This document shows, one piece after another, positions 12,137 to 24,787 of a stretch of DNA of 64,000 bases. Below the pieces are notes generated by a model that was not told where the DNA came from, ran no database searches, and saw only the letters and a program-made list of their open reading frames with translations. The number at the start of each line of letters is the position of its first letter. The stretch's first letter is position 1. The DNA comes from Plutella xylostella (lineage: Eukaryota; Arthropoda; Insecta; Lepidoptera; Plutellidae). Position numbers and translations under genes: made by a program. The stretch covers positions 5,590,001 through 5,654,000 of the forward strand of contig NC_063993.1 of assembly GCF_932276165.1 (NCBI RefSeq), written 5' to 3'.

Positions 12137-15100
12137 CAAAGCAGGCATATTATTGTTCTGCTGCAGCCACCGCAGGATGGCGCTGGCGGTGGTGAAGTCG
12201 GGGCGCGGGGGGGGAGGCACGGCGTGCTGGAGCGAGCTGCCCAGCTGCTGTGCCAGCTCGAGTGCCCGCGCGCGCGCCGCCCGCCCCGTGCTGCCTGTGG
12301 GGCCGCCCACCGGCCCGCCCGCCTCTGCGGGAACGAAGGAGGATTATTGACTGCTAACAAAAAATACCAACTACAGTCATATGCATTGCTGTGCACTTAT
12401 TATACACTTGTGTACCTTTGAGAACTAAAATTTCATATAAACGTGCGTACGTATGTAAAACCCTTCCTTCATTGGAAGAAGACCCGTGCCTCAGCAGTGG
12501 GGACGTGATGGCTCGTGACATGATGAATGAACGTATGTATGAGCTAAAACCTTATAATATAGGTCTTCTTTCTTTGCATATTTATATTTTTATATCTACA
12601 ACCTAGAATAGCCTCTTTCCTGTAGTACTACTAGAAGATAATATGATGTCATATCTTTAACCTTATCGGTGGAGATAATGCGAGAAAACTGTTGAATTTT
12701 TCAAGGTTAGCTGTAAGTTAAAAATTAGTAACAAACAACAACGTGTAAGAATTTGTACATTACCAGGTAAAAACATTGAAGTGAACTGATACAATTATAT
12801 TTTTTATGTAAGTATATTAAAACTGTTCACGTAGGTACTTTGCCAAACTAAAATAAACTCACAGATATGACAAAATAGTAGTCAGATTTGATAAAATTCA
12901 TTTCTAATAGCACTTAGCTGCTGCCACAGTACAAGCGAACGTTTCAGTATTAAATTTTAAACTTTATAACAAAAGTAGAAAGCTGCAGACGAAACGAAAC
13001 TCAATTCATGAAAATTTAACTAATTCCGTAAAGATAATGGATTGAGTCAAGAGCTGCGGGCTACGGCTGCACAATACAACGCTTTATCTCTATTGCGAAA
13101 TTTCATGTTTCCATTTGTATCTTTAGAAAATAGACAATTTAATTTCCAGGCATCTCCTTTGAAAGCTAATTAACTCCACGGAAAGATATAACTTTATGAC
13201 CACAAGTATAATACTAACTATTTAAAATTAGGTCTTATTCATGAACAGTCGGTGTTAAACTTTGCCGCCGCTGTTAAGAAGCCAAAAGAAGACGTAGTTT
13301 ACACACAATGACCTTACTGCTATCATCAATGATAGTGGTAAAGGCTACAAGATGCAGAAATACAAAGTTTTGGACAGTAATGGACGTATCAAAATTGAAA
13401 TTTTCCTAATAGAAGCTGCTATGAACAGTATGTAAGGAAGGGTCTTTATCGCTTGCTTTTGCGCCTCGCCCACGCCGGTGTCGGTCTGAGTCAGCACTAA
13501 TATAGAGCCCAAACTGAACTGTAGATGGCGCCGCACGTCAAATATGTTTTTTGTTACGTATTACGCAACACAAACTCTTAATTTCCGTGAAACTGCACAT
13601 ATTTTTTGGGCAATAATTTTAATGAAACATTAGGATTCCGAAATAGTCGTAGAGTGTACACACTAACTATTCGGTAACTGAAAGAGATTCAGCAGTGGAC
13701 CGTTGATTTCCGAAGAAAACGTAGATCGCGCTGGCTTGTATTTTCGCCGGCTCCGTATATATACGGGACGCGTTTAAATTCTAGTGGAAGTGTTTGTCCT
13801 CTTATCGTGTGTTGCACTTACTGCGCATTGGATCGCTGCTCGCAGTTGTATCTGTTCAGTAAGTCGGCCACGGTTCTTGACTAGTTTGTTGATGACACGA
13901 TGTATAAGTTGGCCATCATGTAGCGTGCGCCGCCACCCGGTCGCCCGGGCCGGCCGGCCGCGTCGGTCGAGGCGGCGTACACTCCATGACAGGCCCTTGC
14001 TATGACCGCGCGTTAGGTAATACTCCGGCTTTTAGAGATCGTGAACACTTCCATATAGAGGCACTAAGTAAAATTAGATGCCCGCTTTTTTAACCTCTTT
14101 TCGAGAAACAATATTTAGGCCAGCTCACTAGCGTCCATATCAACGGAAACTTATGCCAATACTGTCACGTTGCATTATGTTTCGAGCTGCAGTTAATGAT
14201 TTTGCGCAACATGTAGTGTCTATTACGGAAGTAAGAGGATATTGAAAGCCTTGGAAATGCGATCTAATTGAGCTCGTATGGTTGATTGCGCGATTCAGCT
14301 CTGTGGAAGCAGTGGCGTCTGGATCATGGAGAGGATAAGTAGTGAGTGATTTTTCAGATAAGCCCTTCACTGTGGAATTCAAAGTGGAGTTACAAAATTG
14401 CTCTACTCGCGCAAATTGCACGGAGGGAGGGCTGAATTGCATCCGCGATGAACAATGAGTCAGCCCCGAGCGAAGGATGGAAAAGTCCTATTTTTGCTCT
14501 CGCCTCGTTATAATTTCACTATCCAGCTGTGTATACTAGATAGGTATAGAGATGGGTACAAATTCCTTTGCACGGTTGCACGTCAAATTAATTAAATCAA
14601 TGACCAATATAAGATTTACTGGAAGCCATAGAGGAGCAATAGTTAATTGGAAATGTGATGAACAATTGAACATGTATTTAAACCTTATTTGATAAAGGCT
14701 ATATCACCGATGCGAGGTACTACAACTATAATAAATGCGAAAGTTTTTTAAAGTAGCAATAAATAGAGGTTTTTGTTTAAAAAAATATCATATTCCTCTA
14801 TCTGTGTGACTATTTTGTGTCCCACTTCTGGGTAAAGGTTGTTCACTAGTAACTATGTCCATAGTAAGTAATAAATTACCAGACATATTACTGGAGTAAA
14901 TAATCATCTTCATCTACACAATCAACCAGCAATTAACAAACATGCTTTGAGGCAAAACAGTTTTATTCGAGCCTCAGCCGACGCCTCAGAGAGCGAAGAC
15001 CGACGCTCGGGATCGTATCTGGCTCAAAGAGTAGCCAGCATTATGGGAACCTTCGAGCCAGGTACGATAAGAGGAAGTCTTTTTGATATACTTAATTTAG

Positions 15101-18100
15101 GTTAAGTAGTTCGTGAACAAGCAATTGGAAATTGGAACATGTATGTTTCGGTCTAAAACAAGCAAGACATGGAAATAGTAGTTAAAATATTATAGGTTAT
15201 CATCAGCCTCTTTCATGTGGATGAGTTGGAGGTCCTTAAAGGGTCTGTTGCACTCTTCGTCACCTTTTATGACTACTAGTGTGGGTGGCTGATGTTATGT
15301 ATGAGATGTAAGTGTTAGAAAAATTGTGATTGCGAGTGTTTTTTTCCTGCATAATCCAAGGGTGGCTCGATTATTTTTAACTTAAACGATTATTTTTAAC
15401 TTCAACTAGGGTAGGTAAAAAACGTACGATGCGGCAGCTGAGTCTCAGTGTCGGCATTTCTGAAGAGTCGATCGCTGCACACGTCCAGTAGCCACCAGCG
15501 AGTCACGTGCTCCGGCAAGTGCCAGCAGCCAGGCATCGTCCAATCACAACATGGCTCTTGCACTGTACGATTACTGATCACTGCACTGATTGGCTAACTT
15601 GCGACGTGACGTTCAAAACACAATTTTTCGGTTCATATTTGACTACACTTCGACATCAGGGACTACAGACGAGAATCTATCTACATTGAAAATGTGAAAT
15701 TAATCTTACTCATGGAGTAAAGAACAAACTCTGAAGGATCTTATATCATCTCAAAATATAAAAATGAATATCTTTTGAAATACAAAATATTATTTGCAGA
15801 TAAAATGAGAATAAGAGGGAATATTTCTGATGCTACATCTATTGTTGTTGAACACAATAGGTTGGGGTCGGGACTTCGCGGGACAGACGGCGACAGGCCA
15901 GGGAGTGAAGTCGGTTTTTACCTCACTGGGTGTCACATACTGGGTGGAATGGGGTGAAGCTGATACGAATACTAAGCGTAATAGGGGAACCCGGGGTAAG
16001 ACGGGGTCGCTAAGGGAAAATTAAAAAAACAACAGGTATTTATAACCACAACGTTATCAATTCTTTATGGCTCATTAGGAACTTAATGACGAACACTTTG
16101 GCATAACTTTTGCCAAAAAAGTTATCATTACAATTGACTTATTTTAAGAAATGTAAAAAATGGGAAATAAACCATCTTGCCCCATGTACGGGGTAAGATG
16201 GGGTAAGTATTCTATTTGGGGCACAAAACAGACAAACAACACTTCTTCTGTGATTTTATCGTCAACACCAGCACCTGCAGTGTGAGCCCAACGCCTGCAC
16301 CTTTGAAATCCGACCCACTTTTCCTTAGATTTAAAGTAGGACTATTGATATCCTCAAGTAGAGGTAGACACAGTCATCTTCGTTGTTATTCTTCTTCGTA
16401 GGCAGTATCTGCTTTGTCTTTTTAGCCTACTTCCCTGTAGCCCTTTTAGAGCCCTTCTACAATGTCAAATATCGGGTTGGAGAAAAAAAAACTTTACCAA
16501 GCTAGATCCGTACCCTATCTTGCCCCTCCAAAAATACCCCGTCTTGCCCCACGTTATATTTTTTATAAAAATAATTCATAAAAAAAATATTTTCAATGTT
16601 AAAGTGATTTTGCACATATTTAAACAAAGCGTAACAAACCTTAAATAAAAAGACACAATTACCAAAAATGCCACTGTTTTACTTACTGTGTTGTGACGTT
16701 GTTTCTACCGGTCAAAAATAACATGGACACTACGCAAAAACAAACAATTAAGCTTACACAAAAAACGCATGCGCTCACACCTGCTGTCACTGGCGCACTA
16801 AAGGTCAATCATTTAAGCCTTTCTATTGGCTCATTACTCAGATTCCTAAGATGTATAGTTTTGCATATATGTTGGGGGTCCCGTCTTACCCCGCGACCCC
16901 ATCTTACCCCGGGTTCCCCTGTTGAATGCGTGCTTAGACTTTGTCTAGTAGGAAATCCAGTCTTGATAAACTTAATCCTAGATAAATAAATAATACCTAG
17001 GTATACTGTATTGTATACTACAAACTGCTGCAATATTCAAAACTTTTTTCATAATAAGCCAGTAAATTTAAAAATGCCAGCCAACTATACATCAATATAT
17101 AATAAGGCTTGGGGGCTGATATAACTACTGCAATAATGCAACCGACCATTACGTACTTAAATCTTTTCCAAAGGAAAATAGTTAAATGCGTCTTTTATAA
17201 ATTATACTTAAGATGGGAATGGAATACAAATGAGGACCAAGAAAACAGTTAAAGAATGAGGGAAACCCGCATAAAATGCGCGTCATTTTTTTTCATTCTG
17301 CTGCCGCCTAGCAGAGATTGCATTCCGATAGAATACTTTTGAGAATACTAAATTGAGATGAAATTTATTTTATTATAATTATGTAGGTACCATAAAAAAA
17401 ATTGTGATTGCAATCCTACTTAATAATCGTCCAAAATAAAATTCAATTGAAATTAACGAAAAATTAATTGTTCATTGAAAAGTACACACGACAAAGTACC
17501 TAGGTAATAAATTGAATTCCCAAAATTTGGCGGGTTTCCGCATGCGCGCCGCGACCGCGTCACGAGACGTCCACTCAGTGGGAGCGTCGCCGACCGACTG
17601 GCGCCGCCACCCTCGTGTTCAACAGTTTGCTCCCCCCTCTCCATCTGAGACCCCCAATGCCCAAACGATTTATTGTACTTTCCTACTTTATGTTAGTATT
17701 TGTTTCTTTGGAACTCGGGAACTTTTTTATTATGTACAGTACAGACTGATTTGATATTTTTTTTATTTTATTTATTTATTTATTTATTTTAACATTTTCA
17801 TGGAGAACCAACAGCATTTACTAAAAACAATACAACACAACTTAATAATTACTTGATGCCATTAATAGGTCCCCGCATATAATAAAAAAAAAGATATAGT
17901 GACTGGAGGTAGGATTTAACAAGAAGATAAGGTTAAGTATACTTATAGGATATATGCCTACCTACAGACACAACGGAAACATAAAGGTCTATTAGTTACA
18001 TTATTATAAAAATTAGTCAATTACACATTGGCTACGTGCAAACCTACTACAGTAAAAATAACGAGAATCACATACTTAATCCTGAACAATTGAAAATCAT

Positions 18101-21053
18101 GAACCACATGAAAAAAAAAACACATACAGAAAAAAAAAAACAAAGAAGAACTTACGCTACGTACCGCCTTGTGCACTTGAGCATACATCTATGAGCTGCT
18201 GACGCAAGATGGGCAAGCTGCTGCAGAACACATCCACCTCGGACCCCGTGAACCGTTTGTTGAAAGATCTACAGGCTCTAATAAGGTAGGAATTTTGTCT
18301 GTAATTACTGCTAGAGTTGGGTACATGTAATAATGGTTTCAAACGAGTTTGACGCGAGGGGACTCTTAGACCTATCTTAGACAGCAATGCCGGGCAATCA
18401 ATAAATCCCTTCAATATTTTGGCCAAGAACAAGACATCAGCAATTTCTCTGCGAGTTTCGAGGGGTATAAGGTGACACTTTATGCATCTTTCGAGATAGC
18501 TCGTTTTAGGCAATTTAAACTTGAAACCTAGAAAACGGGTAAACTTTTTCTGTATTCTCTCCAATCTATCTATATAAACCCCATACCTCGGATTCCAAAT
18601 TTGACTCGCATATTCTAGATGACTACGGACATAGGAACAGTAAAGGATTTTTAAGGTTTTCATTGACTTAAATGGCTTTGAGACGCGCATAATAAAACCC
18701 ATAGCCCTACATGCTTTACCTACAATGTTGTCAATATGCGAGTCAAACAGAAGTTTTGAGTCATGAGTGACACCTAGATCTTTAGTGCTATATACTTGTT
18801 GAAGAACCTGATCATTAATTTTGAAAGTGCACATGTATTTCTTGCGTTTCCGACTAAATACTATAAAATAGCACTTGTCAACATTAAGGTCAAGGCCGTT
18901 AGCTGAGCAGTAATGGCCGAGTCTCTGAAGATCCTCCTGTAGAAGCATTTCATCTAAGGAGTTGTTGACCTTTCTAAATATTTTCATATCATCAGCGAAT
19001 AACAAATAATTCGAATATTTAAAGCAGATGTCAATGTCGTTGATGAAAATGATAAAAAGTAGAGGCCCTAAAAGGGATGCTTGAGGGACGCCTGATGGAA
19101 CGCTTCTCCAAGAGGAGGTAAACCCGTTGAGCACTACAGCTTGGTTTCGATTATTCAGATACGAGCCAAACCATTTCAGTAAATCTCCACTTACTCCAAT
19201 AAGTTTAAGCTTTTTTAGAAGCAAATTGTGGTCTATACGATCGAAGGCCTTACTATAATCAGTGTAGATTGTAGCGACCTGATTATTATTGTCCATCTCT
19301 TCAGTAACAAAATCATTTAATATAATTAAATTGGACACAGTGGATCGCCCTTTAAGAAAACCATGCTGAGCATATTTTTTTCTTATTGTGCAGATGTTAT
19401 TTCTATGTATTACAATGTTTTAATGTATGAAAGATACACTGATGTAGATCCTGGGCTTGATTCCCAGGCAGTCCATACCCTTAAAAGACATGTAGTATGT
19501 TCGTTGAATTTCAACAACATATTTTGTATCAAAAGTGTATTTTTTTTATTTTATGTTGACCTTTTTTAGATACTTCATCAGTAGTATATTCAGTATTGTC
19601 GTTATCAAATGTTCTACTGGGAAATTAGGGTGGCTGAACATGTAGAATCATCCAAATATTAACAGACCAATAAGCATTGCACTGTTTTTGCTTTTAAGGC
19701 TATTGCTAATAGAACAGACCTATAATACACTCACAAGCAATGAAAACATTCCAGTGACAATAGCACATAAAATTTCCACTCAACTGAAAAGGGTAGCTTA
19801 ATTTTATAATCTTTATAATAATTTTTAAAATTGTTTTAAAAAATTCAGACCACATTGTGTAGGCATTTTGTAAGTGGAACTTTTCATTGCTTGTGAGTGT
19901 CTTTTTAAAAGACTTAAAAAAAATAGGAGGTTCTCAATTCGTTGGGATCTTTTTTTTTATATGTTATGTATGTTCACCAATTACTCTGCCGTTTTATGGT
20001 GTAACATAGATTATGACAAAACGTTACAGATCAGTACAGCAAGCCAATGTGCTTGCAGTATAGTGATTTCCAGTTAACCTTAAATAATATAATACAGGCA
20101 ACTCCTCACGCCAATTGCCGAATTTACAAAATCAGCAACTTGGGAAACCAGTCTGCTATTACTATCACAGTCAAATCCATTTCTACAAAGGAGAAATGCA
20201 CAATGACTTTCCGAAGTGGATGCTTTAGAATATTCCTTACCTAGATAAAAGATACCTTGACATTCCAGCAGCTGCAAAAAATACTGCAGTTCAGGATAAG
20301 GCACAATTTATTATTATATGGATAACATTTTTGTGAAAAGATATGTTATTAAAATTATCTTCTCTATCACCCAGAAAGTTGATTGCACCACATTCATACC
20401 AAAAAGGGGGCTAGCTTGGGTACTTATGACTAACTACCTTTAGTACAACAGTTGAGTCTTTCCTTATCTCGTTAAAAATGATATTATTGGATCACAACAA
20501 TTTGGTAACTATCTATCAGCCTCACCTATTACCTCCAATTTTAAAAAAACCTTTACATTTGCGTTTGGAACCAGTAATATGAAAGAGAGATAAATGTGTA
20601 TATCATAATAATTACATAGATTTGTGGTTATTATTTCTGCTTTCTGGTAATTGTCCCTGCTGAGGGACGTCAGGATGGATGTATGTATGTATGTAATTCT
20701 GCTTTCATCAGAGTCAACAGGTGTTACTCCATATTATTCACATTCAAAAAGTGATAGTGTCTATGAGAGGACCCTCTAATAAGATTAAACAATCAACAAT
20801 TTAATTGAATGCTAGCAGTAGAAAGAGGAAGTGAAGACCCAAATAATCATTGAACTGAAGCAAAAGCAGTATGTTGCAGAGCGATCGCGTTCCGTACACA
20901 CCACATGTTTGATTACAACAGATAATGCCCGTTTGTTTGCTTACCGGCTATAATGCCATCCATCTGCAACAGTGCAGCCTCCAATAACTTGGCAGGGTCT
21001 GATTCCGACGAAGTTGGATTATTGTCTCCATCAACTTCCGTGGATTTTCCCAT
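12137..21053 (-). CDS. Liprin-beta, N-terminal two coding exons (partial gene)
   Basis: Exon 1 is 20945-21053: ATG at 21053, 36 codons plus one base, then G|GTAAGC. Exon 2 is 12137-12324: acceptor TTCCCGCAG, 188 nt, then TTG|GTAAGT. The phases join exactly (G + AG = GAG). The 99 visible residues begin MGKSTEVDGDN. They contain LLEAALLQMDGIIAG, which matches the start of animal liprin-beta (PPFIBP1/2; compare LAAALEQMDGIIAG). A second block, ASAILRWLQQN, corresponds to the conserved TLVEWLQSQ region. Liprin-beta proteins are coiled-coil/SAM scaffolds at synapses and cell contacts. The coiled coil and SAM domains are not in the window and must lie to the left. Exon 2 is strongly GC-rich (Gly/Ala/Arg/Pro), unlike its surroundings. 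The name rests on recalled similarity and the phase agreement. Confidence 0.8.
12325..15982. other. Liprin-beta intron 1, left part
   Basis: No additional exon is recognised. At 12455-12540 there is a short remnant resembling the 3' region of a lepidopteran retroelement (CCGTGCCTCAGCAGTGGGGA, also seen inverted near 57410). At about 13755 a TATATATA precedes a GC-rich block. At 14980-15075 an imperfect inverted repeat is built on CGTATCTGGCTC and GAGCCAGGTACG. Otherwise AT-rich. Confidence 0.4.
15983..16920. mobile_element. Non-autonomous DNA transposon with iterated GGGGTAAGA-type ends
   Basis: The left end reads AGGGGAACCCGGGGTAAGAC and continues GGGGTCGC. The right end is its inverse complement, finishing TTACCCCGGGTTCCCCT, with an extra GTCTTACCCCGCGACCCC just inside. 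Related motifs recur internally: CCATCTTGCCCC and GGGGTAAGATGGGGTAAG at 16171-16206, and TACCCTATCTTGCCCC and ACCCCGTCTTGCCCC at 16511-16551. The interior has no transposase ORF. Target duplication is not obvious and the superfamily is unknown. Confidence 0.75.
16921..17756. other. Liprin-beta intron 1, gene-free stretch
   Basis: Nothing is recognised apart from a GC-richer patch at about 17530-17640. It has short overlapping frames on both strands without protein resemblance. Confidence 0.35.
17757..19372 (-). mobile_element. Jockey/CR1-like non-LTR retrotransposon, 5'-truncated
   Basis: The minus-strand ORF at 18157-19338 (393 codons, continuing a few residues upstream as AQHGFLKGRSTV to about 19372) is the palm-to-C-terminal part of a LINE reverse transcriptase. 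Visible motifs are IYTDYSKAFDRIDH, LKWFGSYLNNR, VPSGVPQASLLGPLLFIIFI, the catalytic YLLFADDMK, LNVDKCYF and KDLGVTHDSKL. The usual PQGSVLGP block reads PQASLLGP, a likely decay change. About 400 bp of 3' UTR follow, ending in an (AAAT)n tail (plus-strand ATTTATTTATTT at 17763-17790). The endonuclease domain and RT N-terminus are missing. It sits in liprin-beta intron 1 in the same orientation as the gene. Confidence 0.9.
19727..19900. mobile_element. MITE, family B (ACACTCAC) copy 1
   Basis: The left end reads ACACTCACAAGCAATGAAAA. The right end reads TTTTCATTGCTTGTGAGTGT, a nearly perfect inverse complement. The 174-bp body is AT-rich and non-coding. Relatives lie at 30071-30268, 39921-40155 and 57986-58178. 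Confidence 0.8.
20640..20700. repeat. (GTAT)n microsatellite next to a retroelement remnant
   Basis: TGTATGTATGTATGTA follows CCCTGCTGAGGGACGTCAGG, a motif typical of the 3' end of lepidopteran SINE/LINE copies. The remnant is too short to classify. Confidence 0.4.
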
Positions 21054-21900
21054 TACACTGCCAGTTCGTTAGTTTTTATTGTAATGTTTTTCTCATAGGA
21101 TTACTTGCACTTTCACCACTTCACTTGTTATAAAGAAAACAGCGAAAAAGTTAACTTTTATTCGAAAACTTTGATTTGACAAGGCAAATTGACGCGCTCA
21201 CGGGCAAATTCATATGTCAAAAAAGTCGTGGTAGCGCGTTGTTCACAGAACAATATTATGAAAGCTCGGAATAAAAACAGTTACTCCATGCAACTGTACA
21301 ATAGATGGCGTTGTTGTGTTAAGTTTGAATTTTATGTTTTTCACTACAACCACTGCAACGCTTACAGGCTTGTTTGTTATGTATAAATCATCAGCTACAT
21401 CTTCATAAAAATAATCCTGACACCGCGGGTACTGTACGGATTGTTGCATGCACTGCTCACATCTTGTTTGGCCATGAACGGGCGGTTTTATAATTTTTCT
21501 ATCTATGCTGTGTACCCATACTTCCTTTAAAGAGACCATGGTAATGCCCACAGACTTGTATTTGAGGTAGGTAATGCCTTATGATTACCCAATTGTGGTG
21601 TTCGATAGGAGTTTTCCCGAGTGACGTATCAACTGTTCCTACTACTTTGTATAGGTCATACGACTGCTTCTTACGCTATTCCGACTGGTAGGTGTAGGAA
21701 GCATAGAATAATAAGTACAGTAGTAGTACTAGTACTCGTTATTCTATGGTAGGTAGTCCTTTTAGCACGGTGACCAACCGCTAACCGTGAGACAGCTCCA
21801 GTGTTTGCCAACGACTCCGTGGTAAACACATTTGATGCAATCTGAATGTTCTAATATATGCTTCTAATCATAGCAGGTACAATATAATTAAAAGTCAACA
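21054..21900. promoter_or_regulatory. Liprin-beta 5' UTR and promoter; intergenic spacer
   Basis: This is the sequence upstream of the liprin-beta ATG on the minus strand and beyond the zinc-finger gene's 3' end. No TATA box is seen in a convincing position and no other gene is recognised. The spacing implies that the promoter of liprin-beta lies here. Transcription start sites cannot be placed from sequence. Confidence 0.4.
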
Positions 21901-24787
21901 TTTATAGTTAATATTTTATTAGACCCATTACCAAATTATAATTAAATAATATAACTACATACTTGGTAATAAACATATATATTATATATATAATTATATA
22001 TCTATTAATCATCATTACATGATCATAAGAACAATCTCTATTAACTGCAAATAAACTTTTCATAAAAACAAGCAAACAGCCATATTGCAAATATTTTTAT
22101 GTGTAAATACTCTCTTTATATGACTTTCTACCACATAAACACACGTCTATTATACAAAATATGTTTAAACGATTTCAAAAACAGTAGATACTTTGTCATT
22201 TTATGTACTGATCTAAGGCACAATCTGCAAAAACTTGATATAGTAACTATCACTCGTCGTTTTTTACTGGTTCTTCCCGAATAAATAACCCTTTACTTAC
22301 ATTAGTAAAATATGATATCTTAATTTAACATTATCGTAATTAGTTTTTAATAATATATAATAATAATTGATTTAACAGTAAAATATCAACGATGTTTTCA
22401 AACCATCTACAGCAACAATTGCTTTCAACCATTTTATTTAACTAAGTACCTTACACATTACAATAGACGCAACAACTTAAAAAATAAATAAAGTTGGTAA
22501 GCTGTATTTTGGTATGAGGGTAAGGATTGGATAAAATAAAATATTTATAAAAGGTCAAACAGTCGAACTATTAATTCGCTATAAAGCCTACTAAGTAAGC
22601 TATTTGCTCTCTTATGGATGGAATAACTATTACCTAATATTCTTGATTCCTCAACAGAGTCAACAAAGTTTGCAAATAATGAACATGTATACAATGATAC
22701 TTAATGTATTTCATAAATACCTATACTCAAAAACATTAAATCGGAAATATTTTTTAAAGTCAATTAATACTCTTAAAAGCACAATGAGCAGAATTTACAT
22801 AATTCATATTATCATGTAAATATATTATAATAACGTTTAAGTAGATTAGCTATATTTTAAACTCTGCAATTTCTCAAACAGTATATATTTTTATAATATA
22901 TATCTATATATATTTGCTCTTAATTATTAAAATCTATAAAATATATTACTCTATTAAATATTAAAGGCAATATCTATGTTAGATATGGACGGATTTTTAA
23001 GGCGCCCAATAGGGTTACCGATTATTTTTCTTAAGTATACTTAACATAATGCTATCTTTACAAGTAGATTAAACAGTGGTGTAACGACAGAGACCAAAAC
23101 ATGTATAATGTAAACATCAAGTCAATACCAACAATGAAGCAGCATAATAAAAATATCTATAAATAAATATTAAAAATTGTTTTAGGTAACTCACGGACGG
23201 CCTACCGCTAACACCGACTACTAATCCTAGCAAGAACAAATTAACAAGAAAACAAACAAGTTTGTATACACCTTCGTTGGTAAATCATTAAGTTCCTTAA
23301 GTTCCATCTAAGTCAATTTTGTAAAACTTAACAGGCAAGACCACAACCGATAATAAGTACTTTCTTAATTAACTAAAGGAATGTAAATAACGTCAAATTT
23401 AAATAAAAAGTAAAGATGGAACTCCTCTGACCAATTACGCAAGTAAAGCAATGAAAAATACGAGTACCACATGAAATAAGTACATATTTCCTCTTAATTC
23501 TAATTATATCTAACAAAACCTATTTTAACAGCACACAATATATAATTATTTTATTCGTATTATATAAACTGTAATTTTCACTTCAGGCCATCAATCTTGT
23601 ATTAGTATGTGTTTGGACACCGTGTACTGTATTTTTAATAGTTTATGTCTGAGTTAGACAATCGAAGTATGTATTATGCTTTTGTGCGTGATAAAAAACT
23701 TGGATGCTCTTTACTGATTCATTGAGCTTGATTGAGCAATATTTATAAATATACTGGCTCAATTGAAGTTTACTTTACATAAATAAAAACATTGTTTTAT
23801 AACGAGACACAGCGAAAAAAATTAAGTACATTTTCTGAAATAAGAACAAACACGAACAACAAAAATATAACTACATTTAACACCTTAGTCGTGGACTTGC
23901 ATTACATGCATTTAAAAGAGAAAAATAAATAATAAAAAGGAATGTAGAATTTAAAATTCACGTCTCTCTACAAAATCACAATAATCATAAATCACGGATT
24001 TTAAATAGGCTATGCCTTTTATATTTTTTAAACAGGGAAAAATATGTAAAAATATATTAATTTGTACACTCTCGTAATTAGGTTACAATAAAAGTTTGTA
24101 AAATTCACTATCGCACCAAAAATACTCTATAGGTATCATTTTAACAGTTTTTAATTAAGTACGAAATAATATAACTTCTTTGAGATACGTCCTCAACAAG
24201 TAAGTAGTCACCTTATTCCCCACCAAAGACTCAAATCTTACTACGCAATGGTGCATTGTATAAATCTCACATTACGGAATGTATAGTCTCAATTTGGAAT
24301 GTATAAATGTTCAAATTAGATTATGTTAATCTCGATGTTTTAATAAGTTAAATTTTTAAATAATATTATGTTTTAATTTAAATATCCACCATCTCATTAA
24401 ACTAAACCCAAATGTGTATAATTTCTAAGCTAACCATATAAATAAAAAAATGGTTTATAAAACCACTACAACCACCAATAACTTGATTTTGCACTTCTAT
24501 CAAAAGTGCCTTCGGGGGGACGTTCAGCGTATAGCAAAGTCGAAGTCACTTCCACCTCACTAAGTGCACATTACCTAATAAGTTACCTACAATTAAAGTG
24601 AAATAGTCGAAAGAGTTAGGCTAACAGAAAGTGAACGCGTCTACCAGCGCTGTAAAACTTACAAACGAACGGAAACGGTGAAGTACCTTCGAAGTGCTAC
24701 GTACGTACTACGCGTGTGTGCAGTTACGTGATAGTGCGTCGCCGAACCCGCTCGTCAGTGGCTGTCGAGCGGCCCCCCGGCAAACAG
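21901..24787 (-). other. Probable long 3' UTR of the zinc-finger gene
   Basis: About 2.9 kb of very AT-rich, non-coding DNA follows the zinc-finger stop codon on the minus strand. The distal end has plus-strand TTTTATT at about 21911-21920, i.e. AATAAAA on the minus strand, which could be the polyadenylation signal. Several earlier TTTATT sites exist, so the UTR length is uncertain. No exon or RNA gene is recognised within. Confidence 0.4.

Noticed and set aside
12133..12396. 87-codon frame MHSNAYDCSWYF
   Set aside because: Wrong frame for the liprin-beta exon and reads through its acceptor.
14731..14830. A Helitron-like copy at AATAAATGCGAAAGTTTTTT
   Set aside because: Only a short block resembles the Helitron family. 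Too decayed to delimit.
24455..24500. Short hairpin GGTTTATAAAACC as a terminator
   Set aside because: Too short and in a eukaryotic 3' UTR, where such hairpins carry no terminator meaning.
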